Positions 17,637 through 26,847 of a stretch of 64,000 nucleotides of DNA are shown here, one piece after another. The translations under genes were made by a program, and so were the position numbers. Source of the stretch: Methylophilaceae bacterium (GTDB taxonomy: Bacteria > Pseudomonadota > Gammaproteobacteria > Burkholderiales > Methylophilaceae); contig JAOHSH010000001.1 in the NCBI GenBank assembly GCA_028122555.1, positions 1-64,000 of the forward strand, given 5' to 3'. Below the pieces are notes generated by a model that was not told the DNA's origin, ran no database searches, and was given only the letters and a program-made list of their open reading frames with translations. The stretch's first letter is position 1. The number at the start of each line of letters is the position of its first letter.

Positions 17637-18809
17637 CTAATTTTTTTTATTTGGCATTTTCATGGATATTGCCAAAGAAAGCCAAATCATAATTAGCAGG
17701 CTACAAAATAAAAAAGCTCCCTGATAACCATAAAAATTTGCAATAAATCCACCTAATGAACCACCTACAAAAATACCTAACGATTGAGATGTATTATACA
17801 CTCCTAAAGCTAAACCTCGCCTTTGATTTGGTACCATCTTACTTACTATACTTGGCAAAGAAGCCTCTAGATAGTTAAACCCAATAAAATAAAATATTAA
17901 AGCTATCATGATACCGACAATGCCATTAGCAAAGTAAATGAATAAAAATTGTGTAGCAAATAACAAAGCTATTGAAAATATAAAATATTCTTTAATTTTA
18001 TTCTTCTTTTCGGAATATATAATCATAGGCACTATGAAAATAAAAGACACAAGTAAAACTAATAAATAAATAAACCAATGCTGATTTAATGCGACATCAC
18101 CCTGATTTATTAAGTAAAACGGAATTGCCATAAACATTGATATTTGAGAAGCATGTAATGTAAAAATACCAAAATTGAGCCGATTTAAATCAAAACTTTT
18201 TAAAATACTTTTTATGTCTTTTGTATTTTTTGAATTAATTTTTTCTTTAGCTAAAGGCTCATCAATAAAAAATCTTACAACTCCTATAGCAATAAAAGCT
18301 AAAATACTCATTAATATAAATATACCTGGAACACCAATAACCTTATTTAGTATTGGTGAAATCACTAATGATAGTGCAAATGTTAAGCCGATTGATACCC
18401 CAATAATTGCCATTCCTTTAGTTCTACTTTTGTCACTTGTTAAATCAGATAAGAATGCTGTTAAAACTGCAGAAATAGCCCCGGAACCTTGAATTGCACG
18501 GCCAATAATAACCCCTTCTATTTGCTCGGATATACCTGCAATAATTGAGCCAATTAGAAATAATATCAATCCAAAATAAATTACTGGCTTTCTTCCATAA
18601 TAGTCAGAAGTCATCCCAAATGGAATTTGAAGAATTGCTTGTGTTAATCCATAAATACCAAAAGCTAAGCCAACTTGAAATTCTGAAGGTCTTCCTGATA
18701 GCTCCGAAGCATAAATAGAAAATATAGGAAGAATTAAGAAAATTCCAAGCATTCGGAGTGAATAAATCGAAGCAAGAATTACACTAGATTTAATTTCTAA
18801 TGGCGACAT
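17637..18809 (-). CDS. major facilitator superfamily exporter, DHA1-like
   Basis: A 390-residue inner-membrane protein with about 12 hydrophobic helices. The cytoplasmic loop motif of the superfamily is present as GMTSDYYGRKPVIYFGL (about residues 65-80), and a motif-C-like Gly-rich helix follows (GSGAISAVLTAFLSDL). It resembles YajR-type drug/metabolite exporters but lacks their extra C-terminal domain. It is divergent from uvrA and upstream of ssb, a conserved arrangement in many betaproteobacteria. Substrate unknown. Confidence 0.9.
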   Translation of the reverse strand: MSPLEIKSSVILASIYSLRMLGIFLILPIFSIYASELSGRPSEFQVGLAFGIYGLTQAILQIPFGMTSDYYGRKPVIYFGLILFLIGSIIAGISEQIEGVIIGRAIQGSGAISAVLTAFLSDLTSDKSRTKGMAIIGVSIGLTFALSLVISPILNKVIGVPGIFILMSILAFIAIGVVRFFIDEPLAKEKINSKNTKDIKSILKSFDLNRLNFGIFTLHASQISMFMAIPFYLINQGDVALNQHWFIYLLVLLVSFIFIVPMIIYSEKKNKIKEYFIFSIALLFATQFLFIYFANGIVGIMIALIFYFIGFNYLEASLPSIVSKMVPNQRRGLALGVYNTSQSLGIFVGGSLGGFIANFYGYQGAFLFCSLLIMIWLSLAISMKMPNKKN

Positions 18810-18902
18810 TCTTATAAATACCTATGAAAATAAAACTTTAGTTACTAAATTAGAGATAATAAAATATAATATCAGGTTGCTCCTAAAAAAAGATAAAATA
18901 AA

Positions 18903-21713
18903 ATGGATTATATTAAAATTAAAGGGGCCAGAACCCATAACTTAAAAAATATTTCCTTAGATCTTCCTAGAAATAAACTTATAGTTATTACGGGTTTATC
19001 TGGATCCGGAAAATCTTCTCTTGCATTTGACACTCTGTATGCGGAAGGACAAAGGAGATATGTAGAATCCTTGTCAGCATATGCTAGACAATTTCTAGAC
19101 AGAATGAATAAACCTGATGTTGACATGATTGAAGGTTTGTCACCTGCAATCTCTATAGAACAAAAATCAACTTCACATAATCCACGCTCAACTGTTGGGA
19201 CTGTAACTGAAATACACGACTATCTTCGATTACTTTATGCACGCGCCGGAGATCCCTACTGTCCTACTCATAAAACAAAACTTGAAGCACAAACAGTCTC
19301 GCAAATAGTTGATCAACTTCTTTCTCTTAAAGAGGATACTAAAATTATGTTGCTTGCACCTGTAGTGAATGGACGAAAAGGTAGTCATTCAGATTTAATT
19401 GACGAATTAAGAGCTCAAGGATTTATAAGAATTAGACTAGATGGAACCACCTATGAAATAGATGATATTCCCATTATCCAAAAAAATCTAAAGCATCAAT
19501 TAGATGTAGTAATTGATCGAATAAAAATTCATGTTGACATCAAACAACGAATTACTGAGTCAGTTGAAACAGGTTTGAAGATTGCTGATGGCAAAATCAT
19601 TTCCATTAACATGGATACCAAAGAAACAAAGTTATTCTCTGCAAAATTCTCATGTCCTCATTGTGAATATGCTTTAACTGAATTAGAACCAAGATTATTT
19701 TCTTTTAATAACCCCATGGGAGCATGTCCAGAATGCGATGGTTTAGGGCATAAAAACTTTTTTGATGCAAATCGGGTTGTTGCCTTTCCACAACTATCAT
19801 TGTCATCTGGTGCTATTAAAGGATGGGATAAGCGTAATCAATTCTATTATCAGTTATTAGATAGTCTAGCTAAACATTATGATTTTGACCTTGAAATACC
19901 CTACCAAGAAATTGATGAAAATATCAAGAATATTATTTTATTTGGAAGTGGTAAGGAAGAAATAGAGTTTAGTTATTTTAACGAACAAGGGGCCATTAAT
20001 TCAAAAAAGCATGTATTTGAGGGTGTAATTAATAATTTTAAAAGGCGTTACCAAGAAACTGATTCAAGCAGTGTGCGAGATGAATTAGCAAAATATTTGA
20101 GTAATCAAGAATGTCCTTCATGCAAAGGGACTCGATTAAGAATTGAGGCAAGAAATGTATTAGTTGGAGATCTCAATTTACATGAAATTTGTAAGCTACC
20201 CCTCAAAAAATCTTTAGAATTTTTCAATAATATAAAATTATTAGGTTTTCGGGCGCAAGTTGCAAGCAAAATAAATCAAGAAATAAAAAATAGACTCAAT
20301 TTTCTAATAGATGTTGGTCTCGATTACTTATCTCTTTCTAGATCTGCTGAAACTCTTTCTGGTGGGGAAGCTCAACGAATTAGGTTAGCTTCTCAGATTG
20401 GAAGTGGCTTAACTGGAGTAATGTATGTTTTAGATGAACCATCTATTGGACTTCACCAAAAAGACAATGATAAGCTCCTGCAAACTTTAAAAAATCTTAG
20501 GGATATAGGAAATACTGTAATTGTTGTTGAACATGATTATGATGCAATTATGACAGCTGATTATGTTGTTGATATCGGCCCGGGTGCAGGGGTTCACGGA
20601 GGGAAAATTATTGCTCAGGGAGTTCCTAATGAAATTGCTAATAATAAATTTTCTTTAACTGGTCGATATATAAGTGGGCTAGAAAAAATCACAGTTTCAA
20701 AAAAAATAAAGACACCTAACAATTCTTTTTTTAAAATTACAAAAGCATCTGGGAATAATTTAAAGAATATTGACTTAAATCTTCCTATTGGACTTTTTAC
20801 ATGCGTTACGGGCGTCTCTGGAAGTGGAAAGTCGACACTCATTAATGACACTCTTTATAATGCCGTAGCAAAACATCTTTATCGAAGCAATTTAGAACCA
20901 GCATCATATGAGGACATAGAAGGATTTGATTTCTTTGACAAAGTTGTAGATGTAAACCAAAGTCCAATTGGAAGAACTCCAAGATCTAATCCTGCTACAT
21001 ATACTGGTTTGTTTACTCCAATAAGAGATCTTTTTTCTAAAGTTCAAGAGAGTAGAGCACGAGGATACAATCAAGGTCGATTCTCTTTTAATGTTAAAGG
21101 TGGCAGATGCGAAGCTTGTGAAGGTGATGGTGTGATTAGAGTTGAAATGCATTTTTTACCGGATGTTTATGTCGAATGTGACTCTTGTTATGGACATCGT
21201 TATAATCGTGAGACACTCGAAATATTTTATAAAGGGAAAAATATTCATAATATTTTGAGTTTTACTGTAGAAGAGGCCCATGAATTTTTTATTGCTATAC
21301 CAACAATTGAACGAAAACTAAAAACACTTTTAGATGTAGGCTTGGGATATATTAAATTAGGTCAAAATGCGACAACTCTATCTGGGGGTGAGGCACAAAG
21401 AGTTAAATTAGCCTTAGAACTTTCAAAAAGAGATACAGGACGAACACTTTATATTTTAGATGAACCAACGACTGGCTTACATTTTGCTGATATTCAGTTA
21501 TTACTCAATGTACTGCATAAATTAAGAGAGAATGGCAACACTCTAGTAGTAATTGAGCATAATTTAGATGTTATTAAAACTGCAGATTGGATTATAGATT
21601 TAGGGCCTGAGGGTGGAGATGGAGGTGGTGAAATTATTGCAGAAGGCCCCCCTAAAAAAATTATAGGTATTAAAAAAAGCTTTACTGGAAAATACCTAAA
21701 GAAATATTTATAA
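18903..21713 (+). CDS. uvrA: excinuclease ABC subunit A
   Basis: Damage-recognition ATPase of nucleotide excision repair. It has 936 residues (E. coli 940). There are two ABC modules: Walker [13 protein letters not shown] (about 32-43) and [13 protein letters not shown] (about 640-652), and signature [12 protein letters not shown] and [12 protein letters not shown]. Zinc-binding pairs are CPHC/CPEC and CEAC/CDSC. No convincing LexA-type palindrome is seen in the 93-base gap before it. The last 6 bases overlap the end of aroE on the opposite strand. Confidence 0.98.
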   Translation: MDYIKIKGARTHNLKNISLDLPRNKLIVITGLSGSGKSSLAFDTLYAEGQRRYVESLSAYARQFLDRMNKPDVDMIEGLSPAISIEQKSTSHNPRSTVGTVTEIHDYLRLLYARAGDPYCPTHKTKLEAQTVSQIVDQLLSLKEDTKIMLLAPVVNGRKGSHSDLIDELRAQGFIRIRLDGTTYEIDDIPIIQKNLKHQLDVVIDRIKIHVDIKQRITESVETGLKIADGKIISINMDTKETKLFSAKFSCPHCEYALTELEPRLFSFNNPMGACPECDGLGHKNFFDANRVVAFPQLSLSSGAIKGWDKRNQFYYQLLDSLAKHYDFDLEIPYQEIDENIKNIILFGSGKEEIEFSYFNEQGAINSKKHVFEGVINNFKRRYQETDSSSVRDELAKYLSNQECPSCKGTRLRIEARNVLVGDLNLHEICKLPLKKSLEFFNNIKLLGFRAQVASKINQEIKNRLNFLIDVGLDYLSLSRSAETLSGGEAQRIRLASQIGSGLTGVMYVLDEPSIGLHQKDNDKLLQTLKNLRDIGNTVIVVEHDYDAIMTADYVVDIGPGAGVHGGKIIAQGVPNEIANNKFSLTGRYISGLEKITVSKKIKTPNNSFFKITKASGNNLKNIDLNLPIGLFTCVTGVSGSGKSTLINDTLYNAVAKHLYRSNLEPASYEDIEGFDFFDKVVDVNQSPIGRTPRSNPATYTGLFTPIRDLFSKVQESRARGYNQGRFSFNVKGGRCEACEGDGVIRVEMHFLPDVYVECDSCYGHRYNRETLEIFYKGKNIHNILSFTVEEAHEFFIAIPTIERKLKTLLDVGLGYIKLGQNATTLSGGEAQRVKLALELSKRDTGRTLYILDEPTTGLHFADIQLLLNVLHKLRENGNTLVVIEHNLDVIKTADWIIDLGPEGGDGGGEIIAEGPPKKIIGIKKSFTGKYLKKYL

Positions 21714-22565
21714 ATCTTTTAAAGCAACTTCAATATTTTTTGTTGATGGTTGCAATTGATGCCAAATATTAAAACTTGTAGCTGCCTGTTCAATTAACAT
21801 TCCAATTCCATCATAAACTAAATCAGTCTTTTTATAGGCATCTCTCATAAATGGTGTTTCAGACCCATACATCATGTCGTAACAATTACCATTTTTATTT
21901 AGAAAATTAAAAGTATTTTCCGGTATTGGGGAATCTTGGCTTGTCAATGAAGAAGAAGTAGCATTTATTATTAAATCAAAATTATATTGGGAAGATAAAT
22001 TTTTTGAGAACAAAAAATTTAAATCTATTACTTCTAAACTAACCTGATTTTTTTTGGCGAATAGCTCCCAATATTTTTTCATTTCTATTGCTTTAGTATA
22101 AGTTCTATTGATTATATAAATTTTCTCAGGCCTACTTTGAATAAGATCATAAATTCCCCCATTAGCCGCTCCACCTGCCCCAATTAAAAGAATACTAATT
22201 CCTTTTATTAGAACATTTTTATTTTTTAAATCACTTATTAGGCCCCTACCATCAGTTGAGTCACCTATAATTTTGTTTTTTAAAAATGTAATTGTATTAA
22301 CAGATTTACAAAAAGATGCTCTTTCTGAAAGTTCATCACAAATTTGAAATACGGAATACTTTAATGGAAGGGTTATATTTAAACCGAAATAACCTTCATC
22401 TTTTAAGCTTTCAATTCTTTCCAATAAATTATTCTCTTTAATATCAAATTTTTTATACTCTAAATTAATTGAGAACTCTTTTGCAAATAAAAAATGAATT
22501 TGAGGCGAAAGGGAATGCGATATCGGATGACCAAGAACTGCAAATTTTTTTATTTTATCTTTCAT
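21708..22565 (-). CDS. aroE: shikimate dehydrogenase
   Basis: Reduces 3-dehydroshikimate with NADPH in the chorismate pathway. The 285 residues from ATG 22565 begin [28 protein letters not shown] holds the catalytic Lys, GDSTDGRG binds substrate, and [11 protein letters not shown] is the nucleotide fold. A longer reading to an ATG at 22628 adds 21 hydrophobic residues not seen in the family. It would also start inside an NtrC-type site of glnA, so the shorter start is preferred. aroB and aroK are in the window but apart. Confidence 0.94.
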   Translation of the reverse strand: MKDKIKKFAVLGHPISHSLSPQIHFLFAKEFSINLEYKKFDIKENNLLERIESLKDEGYFGLNITLPLKYSVFQICDELSERASFCKSVNTITFLKNKIIGDSTDGRGLISDLKNKNVLIKGISILLIGAGGAANGGIYDLIQSRPEKIYIINRTYTKAIEMKKYWELFAKKNQVSLEVIDLNFLFSKNLSSQYNFDLIINATSSSLTSQDSPIPENTFNFLNKNGNCYDMMYGSETPFMRDAYKKTDLVYDGIGMLIEQAATSFNIWHQLQPSTKNIEVALKDL

Positions 22566-22610
22566 TAACTTAATTATAAACAATAAAAATATAACAAGAA
22601 AAATATTTAA

Positions 22611-22627
22611 TGCATTATAATAGTGCA
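22611..22627 (+). promoter_or_regulatory. NtrC-type enhancer site 1 of glnA
   Basis: TGCATTATAATAGTGCA has the dyad form of NtrC sites (TGCAC..GTGCA). A 19-base segment around it (22609-22627) is repeated exactly at 22641-22659, with 32 bases from site to site, about three helical turns. It lies about 125 bases upstream of the predicted sigma-54 start. Confidence 0.8.
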
Positions 22628-22642
22628 ATTATTTAGTAAAAA

Positions 22643-22659
22643 TGCATTATAATAGTGCA
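22643..22659 (+). promoter_or_regulatory. NtrC-type enhancer site 2 of glnA
   Basis: Exact copy of the upstream site, centred about 93 bases before the predicted start of transcription. Two NtrC sites 32 bases apart upstream of a sigma-54 promoter is the same geometry as E. coli glnAp2, and should allow NtrC-phosphate oligomers to form and loop to the promoter. Confidence 0.8.
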
Positions 22660-22717
22660 TATTGTATTTATTTGATGTATTTTATAAATAAATCGGTTAA
22701 TTTATCGAATTAAATAT

Positions 22718-22733
22718 TGGCATTATTTTTGCT
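22718..22733 (+). promoter_or_regulatory. sigma-54 promoter of glnA
   Basis: TGGCATTATTTTTGCT matches the -24/-12 consensus TGGCAC-N5-TTGCW, with the essential GG and GC exactly 10 bases apart. The start would fall near 22744, about 34 bases before the ATG. An AGAGGAG ribosome-binding site stands just ahead of the gene. Confidence 0.85.
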
Positions 22734-22777
22734 TGTATATTATATATAAAAACTAACTATTTTAGAGGAGTTTTAGT

Positions 22778-24187
22778 ATGGCTGCCGCTGATGTAATGAA
22801 AAAAATTAAACAAGAAAAGATCAAATTTATTGATCTTCGTTTTACAGACACCAAAGGTAAAGAGCAGCATGTTTCAGTGCCGACCTCAGCTTTTGATAAG
22901 AGTAAATTTACTGATGGTCATGCATTTGATGGTTCATCAATTGCAGGATGGAAGGGTATTAATGCATCAGATATGTTACTTAAGCCAGATCCTAATACAG
23001 CTAATATTGATCCATTCATGGAGGAAAAAACTTTAATATTAACCTGTAATGTTGAAGATCCAACAGATGGCAAAGGTTATGATAGAGATCCTCGGACAAT
23101 AGCGAATCGTGCTGAGACATACCTTAAGAAAACTGGTATCGGAGATACTATTTACTTTGGCCCTGAGCCTGAGTTTTTTGTATTTGACTCAATCACATGG
23201 AGCTCTGGAATGAGCGGATCTTCAGTAAATATTAGCTCTGAAGAAGCTGAATGGGACTCTGATAATGAACATGATGGAGGGAATGTTGGACATCGCCCTA
23301 GAGTAAAAGGTGGTTATTTTCCAGTACCTCCTGTGGATTCACTACAAGACCTCAGATCTGAAATGTGCTTGACATTGGAAGAAATGGGCGTTCCTGTTGA
23401 AGTTCATCATCACGAAGTTGCGGGAGCAGGTCAAAATGAAATTGGTACTAAATTTTCTTCATTAACTCAAAGAGCCGATTGGACTCAAATCCTTAAATAC
23501 GTTGTAATGAATACAGCTCATAGATTTGGTAAAACAGCGACCTTTATGCCAAAACCAATTTTAAATGATAATGGAACGGGTATGCATGTTCACCAATCGA
23601 TTTGGAAGGGTGGAAAAAATATGTTTGCAGGCAAAAAATATGCAAATTTAAGCGAAACTGCTCTTTATTATATTGGAGGAATTATTAAACATGGTAAAGC
23701 ATTAAATGCTATAACTAATCCTTCAACAAATTCATACAAACGTTTAGTACCTGGTTTTGAAGCACCAGTGATGCTTGCATATTCAGCAAAAAATAGATCC
23801 GCTGCAATTCGCATTCCATATGTATCATCTGATAAAGCCAGACGAATTGAGGTCCGATTTCCAGACCCAATGGCAAATCCATATTTAGCTTTTAGTGCAC
23901 TTATGATGGCAGGTCTTGATGGTATTCAAAATAAAATTCATCCAGGTGAAGCAGAAACAAGGGACTTGTATGATTTAACAGCTAAAGAAGAAGCAAAGAT
24001 ACCGCAAGTCGCAGCAACTTTACCTGAAGCCCTTGAAGCATTAAGAGTTGATAGAAAATTTTTAACTGAAGGTGGGGTTTTCTCTGATGACTTTATTGAT
24101 AGCTTTATTGACTTAAAAATGGAAGAAGTGACTCGTTTAAGAATGACTCCTCATCCAGTTGAGTTTGATATGTATTACAGTTTATAA
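22778..24187 (+). CDS. glnA: glutamine synthetase type I
   Basis: Makes glutamine from glutamate, ammonia and ATP, the main entry of ammonium at low supply. The 469 residues equal E. coli GlnA. Motifs: [21 protein letters not shown] (metal ligands), [25 protein letters not shown] and the latch NRSAAIRIP. Tyr398 in DLYDL corresponds to the adenylylated tyrosine of E. coli, so control by GlnE-type adenylylation is likely. Transcription is probably NtrC and sigma-54 dependent (sites upstream). A terminator follows, then ntrB-ntrC. Confidence 0.98.
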   Translation: MAAADVMKKIKQEKIKFIDLRFTDTKGKEQHVSVPTSAFDKSKFTDGHAFDGSSIAGWKGINASDMLLKPDPNTANIDPFMEEKTLILTCNVEDPTDGKGYDRDPRTIANRAETYLKKTGIGDTIYFGPEPEFFVFDSITWSSGMSGSSVNISSEEAEWDSDNEHDGGNVGHRPRVKGGYFPVPPVDSLQDLRSEMCLTLEEMGVPVEVHHHEVAGAGQNEIGTKFSSLTQRADWTQILKYVVMNTAHRFGKTATFMPKPILNDNGTGMHVHQSIWKGGKNMFAGKKYANLSETALYYIGGIIKHGKALNAITNPSTNSYKRLVPGFEAPVMLAYSAKNRSAAIRIPYVSSDKARRIEVRFPDPMANPYLAFSALMMAGLDGIQNKIHPGEAETRDLYDLTAKEEAKIPQVAATLPEALEALRVDRKFLTEGGVFSDDFIDSFIDLKMEEVTRLRMTPHPVEFDMYYSL

Positions 24188-24192
24188 ATTAC

Positions 24193-24224
24193 AAAAAGGG
24201 CGGATTAAAATCTGCCTTTTTTTT
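24193..24224 (+). terminator. rho-independent terminator of glnA
   Basis: A GGCGGA/TCTGCC stem (one G-U pair), lengthened by A/T pairs, with an AT-rich loop, is followed directly by eight T. It starts 5 bases after the glnA stop and separates glnA from ntrBC. Confidence 0.88.
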
Positions 24225-24238
24225 AACTAAAATCAATA

Positions 24239-24255
24239 TGCACTAATGTTGTGCG
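24239..24255 (+). promoter_or_regulatory. NtrC-type site upstream of ntrB
   Basis: TGCACTAATGTTGTGCG is a near-perfect TGCAC..GTGCA dyad of the same 17-base form as the two glnA sites. It lies about 117 bases before the ntrB ATG. In E. coli an NtrC site at the glnL (ntrB) promoter lets NtrC control its own operon; the same is inferred here. No clear promoter could be assigned nearby. Confidence 0.65.
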
Positions 24256-24355
24256 AGAGGGGGAAAATTGGAATGATACTTATATACGGTTTAAGGAATA
24301 ATTATTTTAAATCTAACTACCTCAATCTTGCTTATTAAACTTGGTAGGGCTTAAA

Positions 24356-25453
24356 ATGATGCCAGTAATAATGAAAAATAATTTAAAAGGAATGGAGCAC
24401 TTAGCTACTGCCGTATTAGTCTGCGATAAAAATCTAAATATAAAGCATATGAATCCAAGTGCAGAAATATTATTTGAATTGAGCCATGAAAAAGTTGTTA
24501 ATAAGAATATAAGTATCTTCTTTGAAGATATTGAATTTTTTAAAGAGGCACTAAATCAAGCTAAAGCTAAACAAAGCTCTTATCGCGAACATGAGTATTT
24601 CATTAAAACCAAGCAAAATAGAACTATATGCGTGAGCTTTACAATCTCACCAATTGAATATGAGGAGTTTGACTTTTTCGTAGAGTTTATTCAAATGGAT
24701 CAACAATTAAGAGTTGCTCGGGAAGAAAGAATGTTTATCCAACAACAAGCTAATTCAGAATTACTAAGGAATCTTGCCCATGAAATAAGAAATCCTCTTG
24801 GAGGTTTAAGAGGGGCAGCCCAACTTTTAGAAAAAGAATTGAATGAAAAAACATTAAAAGAATATACACAAATAATAATTAATGAGGCAGATAGACTTCA
24901 AAACCTTATGAATAAATTATTAACTCCCCATCAACTTCCTGTATATAAAAAAACTAACATTCATGAAGTTTTAGAAAGAGTTCGTAGTTTAATATTGTCA
25001 GAATTTCCAGAGAACTTAAAACTTTCAAGAGATTACGATATAAGCCTACCCGAATTTATCGGGGATAGAGAAAAATTGATTCAAGCTGTCTTAAATGTTG
25101 CAAGAAACGGAGTTCAGGCAATGCTCCAAGAACATCCAAAAAATGAAATGGTTTTAAATTTTATTACTAGAGCAGAAAGTCAAATTGTTTTTCACAAAAA
25201 AAAACATACTACAGCGATACGTATAGATATTATTGATAATGGGCCAGGAATCGATAGCAAATTAATAGATAAAATATTCTACCCATTAGTTTCAGGTAAA
25301 GAGTCTGGATCTGGATTAGGGCTTTCTTTAGCCCAAAACTTCATAACGCAACATAGTGGCATGATTGATTGTTCTGGCGTTCCCGGTCAAACAAAATTTT
25401 CAATTATTCTTCCTATTGAAAATAATTTAAAAATTAATGAGGCAGTTAAATGA
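24356..25453 (+). CDS. ntrB: nitrogen regulation sensor kinase/phosphatase NtrB
   Basis: Cytoplasmic histidine kinase that phosphorylates NtrC when nitrogen is short and dephosphorylates it when PII signals sufficiency. It has an N-terminal PAS domain (TAVLVCDKNLNIKHMNPSAE), a dimerisation box with the phospho-His in NLAHEIRNPLGGLRGAA (about residue 140), and an ATPase domain with DNGPGI and GSGLGLSLAQ. The start is ATG 24356 with TAGGG just upstream; a TTG at 24341 is possible but less likely. About 365 residues (E. coli 349). ATGA overlap with ntrC. Confidence 0.95.
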   Translation: MMPVIMKNNLKGMEHLATAVLVCDKNLNIKHMNPSAEILFELSHEKVVNKNISIFFEDIEFFKEALNQAKAKQSSYREHEYFIKTKQNRTICVSFTISPIEYEEFDFFVEFIQMDQQLRVAREERMFIQQQANSELLRNLAHEIRNPLGGLRGAAQLLEKELNEKTLKEYTQIIINEADRLQNLMNKLLTPHQLPVYKKTNIHEVLERVRSLILSEFPENLKLSRDYDISLPEFIGDREKLIQAVLNVARNGVQAMLQEHPKNEMVLNFITRAESQIVFHKKKHTTAIRIDIIDNGPGIDSKLIDKIFYPLVSGKESGSGLGLSLAQNFITQHSGMIDCSGVPGQTKFSIILPIENNLKINEAVK

Positions 25454-26847
25454 AAAAAGTTTGGGTACTTGATGACGATAAATCTATAAGATGGGTATTC
25501 GAAAAAGCTTTATCAAAAGCAAATCTCCCTTGTCTATGTTTCAGTAATACAAATGAAGCAATTAATCAATTTAATCACGAAACACCCTCTGTTATTTTAA
25601 GTGATATTAGAATGCCAGGAGAATCAGGTATTGATTTTTTAACTAAAGTAAAAGAAAAATTTCCGCATATACCAATAATCATTATGACAGCCTATTCAGA
25701 TCTAGATACTGCGGTCTCTGCCTTTCAAAAAGGAGCTTTTGAATATATTGCTAAGCCTTTTGATATAGATAAAGTAATAGAGATTATCATTCAAGCATTG
25801 GAACAAACAACAAAAGAGAAAGCTGATCCTGACGCTCTAGACGAAAATCTTCCAGATATTATAGGACAGGCACAATCAATGCAAGAAGTATTCCGTGCCA
25901 TTGGAAGATTAAGCAAATCAAATGCTACCGTACTTTTAAATGGTGAATCTGGGTCTGGTAAAGAATTAGTTGCAAATGCAATACATAAAAATAGTGATAG
26001 AAAGAATTCTCCTTTTATCGCTATAAATACTGCAGCAATTCCAAAAGATCTTCTTGAGACAGAATTATTTGGCCATGAGAAAGGTTCATTTACTGGAGCT
26101 CAAAATCTCCGAAAAGGAAGATTTGAGCAATCTAATGGAGGTACATTATTTTTAGATGAAATTGGTGACATGCCAATGGAACTTCAAACAAGATTATTAA
26201 GAGTTTTAAGCGACGGTAAATTTTATAGGGTAGGTGGACAAGATGCTATTGAAACTGATGTTAGAGTTATAGCTGCGACTCATCAAGACTTAGAAGAGTC
26301 TGTTAAAGAAGGTAAATTTAGGGAAGATCTATTTCATAGGTTAAATGTAATAAGAATTACTGTACCCCCATTAAGAAATAGAGTCGAAGATATACCTACA
26401 CTATCAAATTATTTTTTAGTTAAAAGTGCTAATCAGCTAAGAGTAACTCCAAAATCTCTATCAAAAGAAGTATTAGAATATTTTAAAAATCTCCAATGGA
26501 GAGGAAATGTAAGGCAGCTAGAAAATGTATGTCACTGGCTAACTGTTATGTCTCCTGGAAATCAAATTATTGTTAGCGACCTTCCTTCTGAACTTAAGAA
26601 TGAGCCAATAAACTTGATTAATAATGCTAACGAGTGGCAAGAAAATTTAGCAAGAGATTTATCTAGAAAATTACTAGATGAAGAACCAGATTTATATAGT
26701 TTCTTTATTAATCAAGTTGAAAAAATTATAATTGAGAAAACTCTCGAACATACAAAATATCGTAAGCTTGTTGCTGCAAAATTCTTGGGTATTGGCCGAA
26801 ACACCGTTACTCGAAAGATTAAAGAGCTAAAAATTTCACGGGCTTAA
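25450..26847 (+). CDS. ntrC: nitrogen regulator NtrC (sigma-54 activator)
   Basis: Response regulator that activates sigma-54 promoters such as that of glnA. The receiver domain has Asp52 as phosphorylation site (VILSDIRMPG). The AAA+ domain has Walker A GESGSGKELVA, the sigma-54 loop GSFTGA (usually GAFTGA), and Walker B GGTLFLDEIGD. The C-terminal Fis-type helix-turn-helix is in AKFLGIGRNTVTRKIKEL. It has 465 residues (E. coli 469). Its stop directly abuts the stop of the convergent TPR gene. Confidence 0.96.
   Translation: MKKVWVLDDDKSIRWVFEKALSKANLPCLCFSNTNEAINQFNHETPSVILSDIRMPGESGIDFLTKVKEKFPHIPIIIMTAYSDLDTAVSAFQKGAFEYIAKPFDIDKVIEIIIQALEQTTKEKADPDALDENLPDIIGQAQSMQEVFRAIGRLSKSNATVLLNGESGSGKELVANAIHKNSDRKNSPFIAINTAAIPKDLLETELFGHEKGSFTGAQNLRKGRFEQSNGGTLFLDEIGDMPMELQTRLLRVLSDGKFYRVGGQDAIETDVRVIAATHQDLEESVKEGKFREDLFHRLNVIRITVPPLRNRVEDIPTLSNYFLVKSANQLRVTPKSLSKEVLEYFKNLQWRGNVRQLENVCHWLTVMSPGNQIIVSDLPSELKNEPINLINNANEWQENLARDLSRKLLDEEPDLYSFFINQVEKIIIEKTLEHTKYRKLVAAKFLGIGRNTVTRKIKELKISRA

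Noticed and set aside
18175..18492. Open frame on the plus strand inside the transporter gene
   Set aside because: Shadow of the membrane-protein gene; no family resemblance and no ribosome-binding site.
18810..18902. LexA (SOS) box before uvrA
   Set aside because: No CTG-N10-CAG palindrome of convincing quality is present in the gap.
22566..22628. Hydrophobic N-terminal extension of aroE that looks like a membrane anchor
   Set aside because: The extension starts inside an NtrC-type site and in the glnA control region, and is not part of the AroE family; ATG 22565 fits the family N-terminus.
22660..22717. IHF site between the NtrC sites and the sigma-54 promoter of glnA
   Set aside because: The region is AT-rich but no good match to the IHF consensus was found; bending by IHF remains possible but unsupported.
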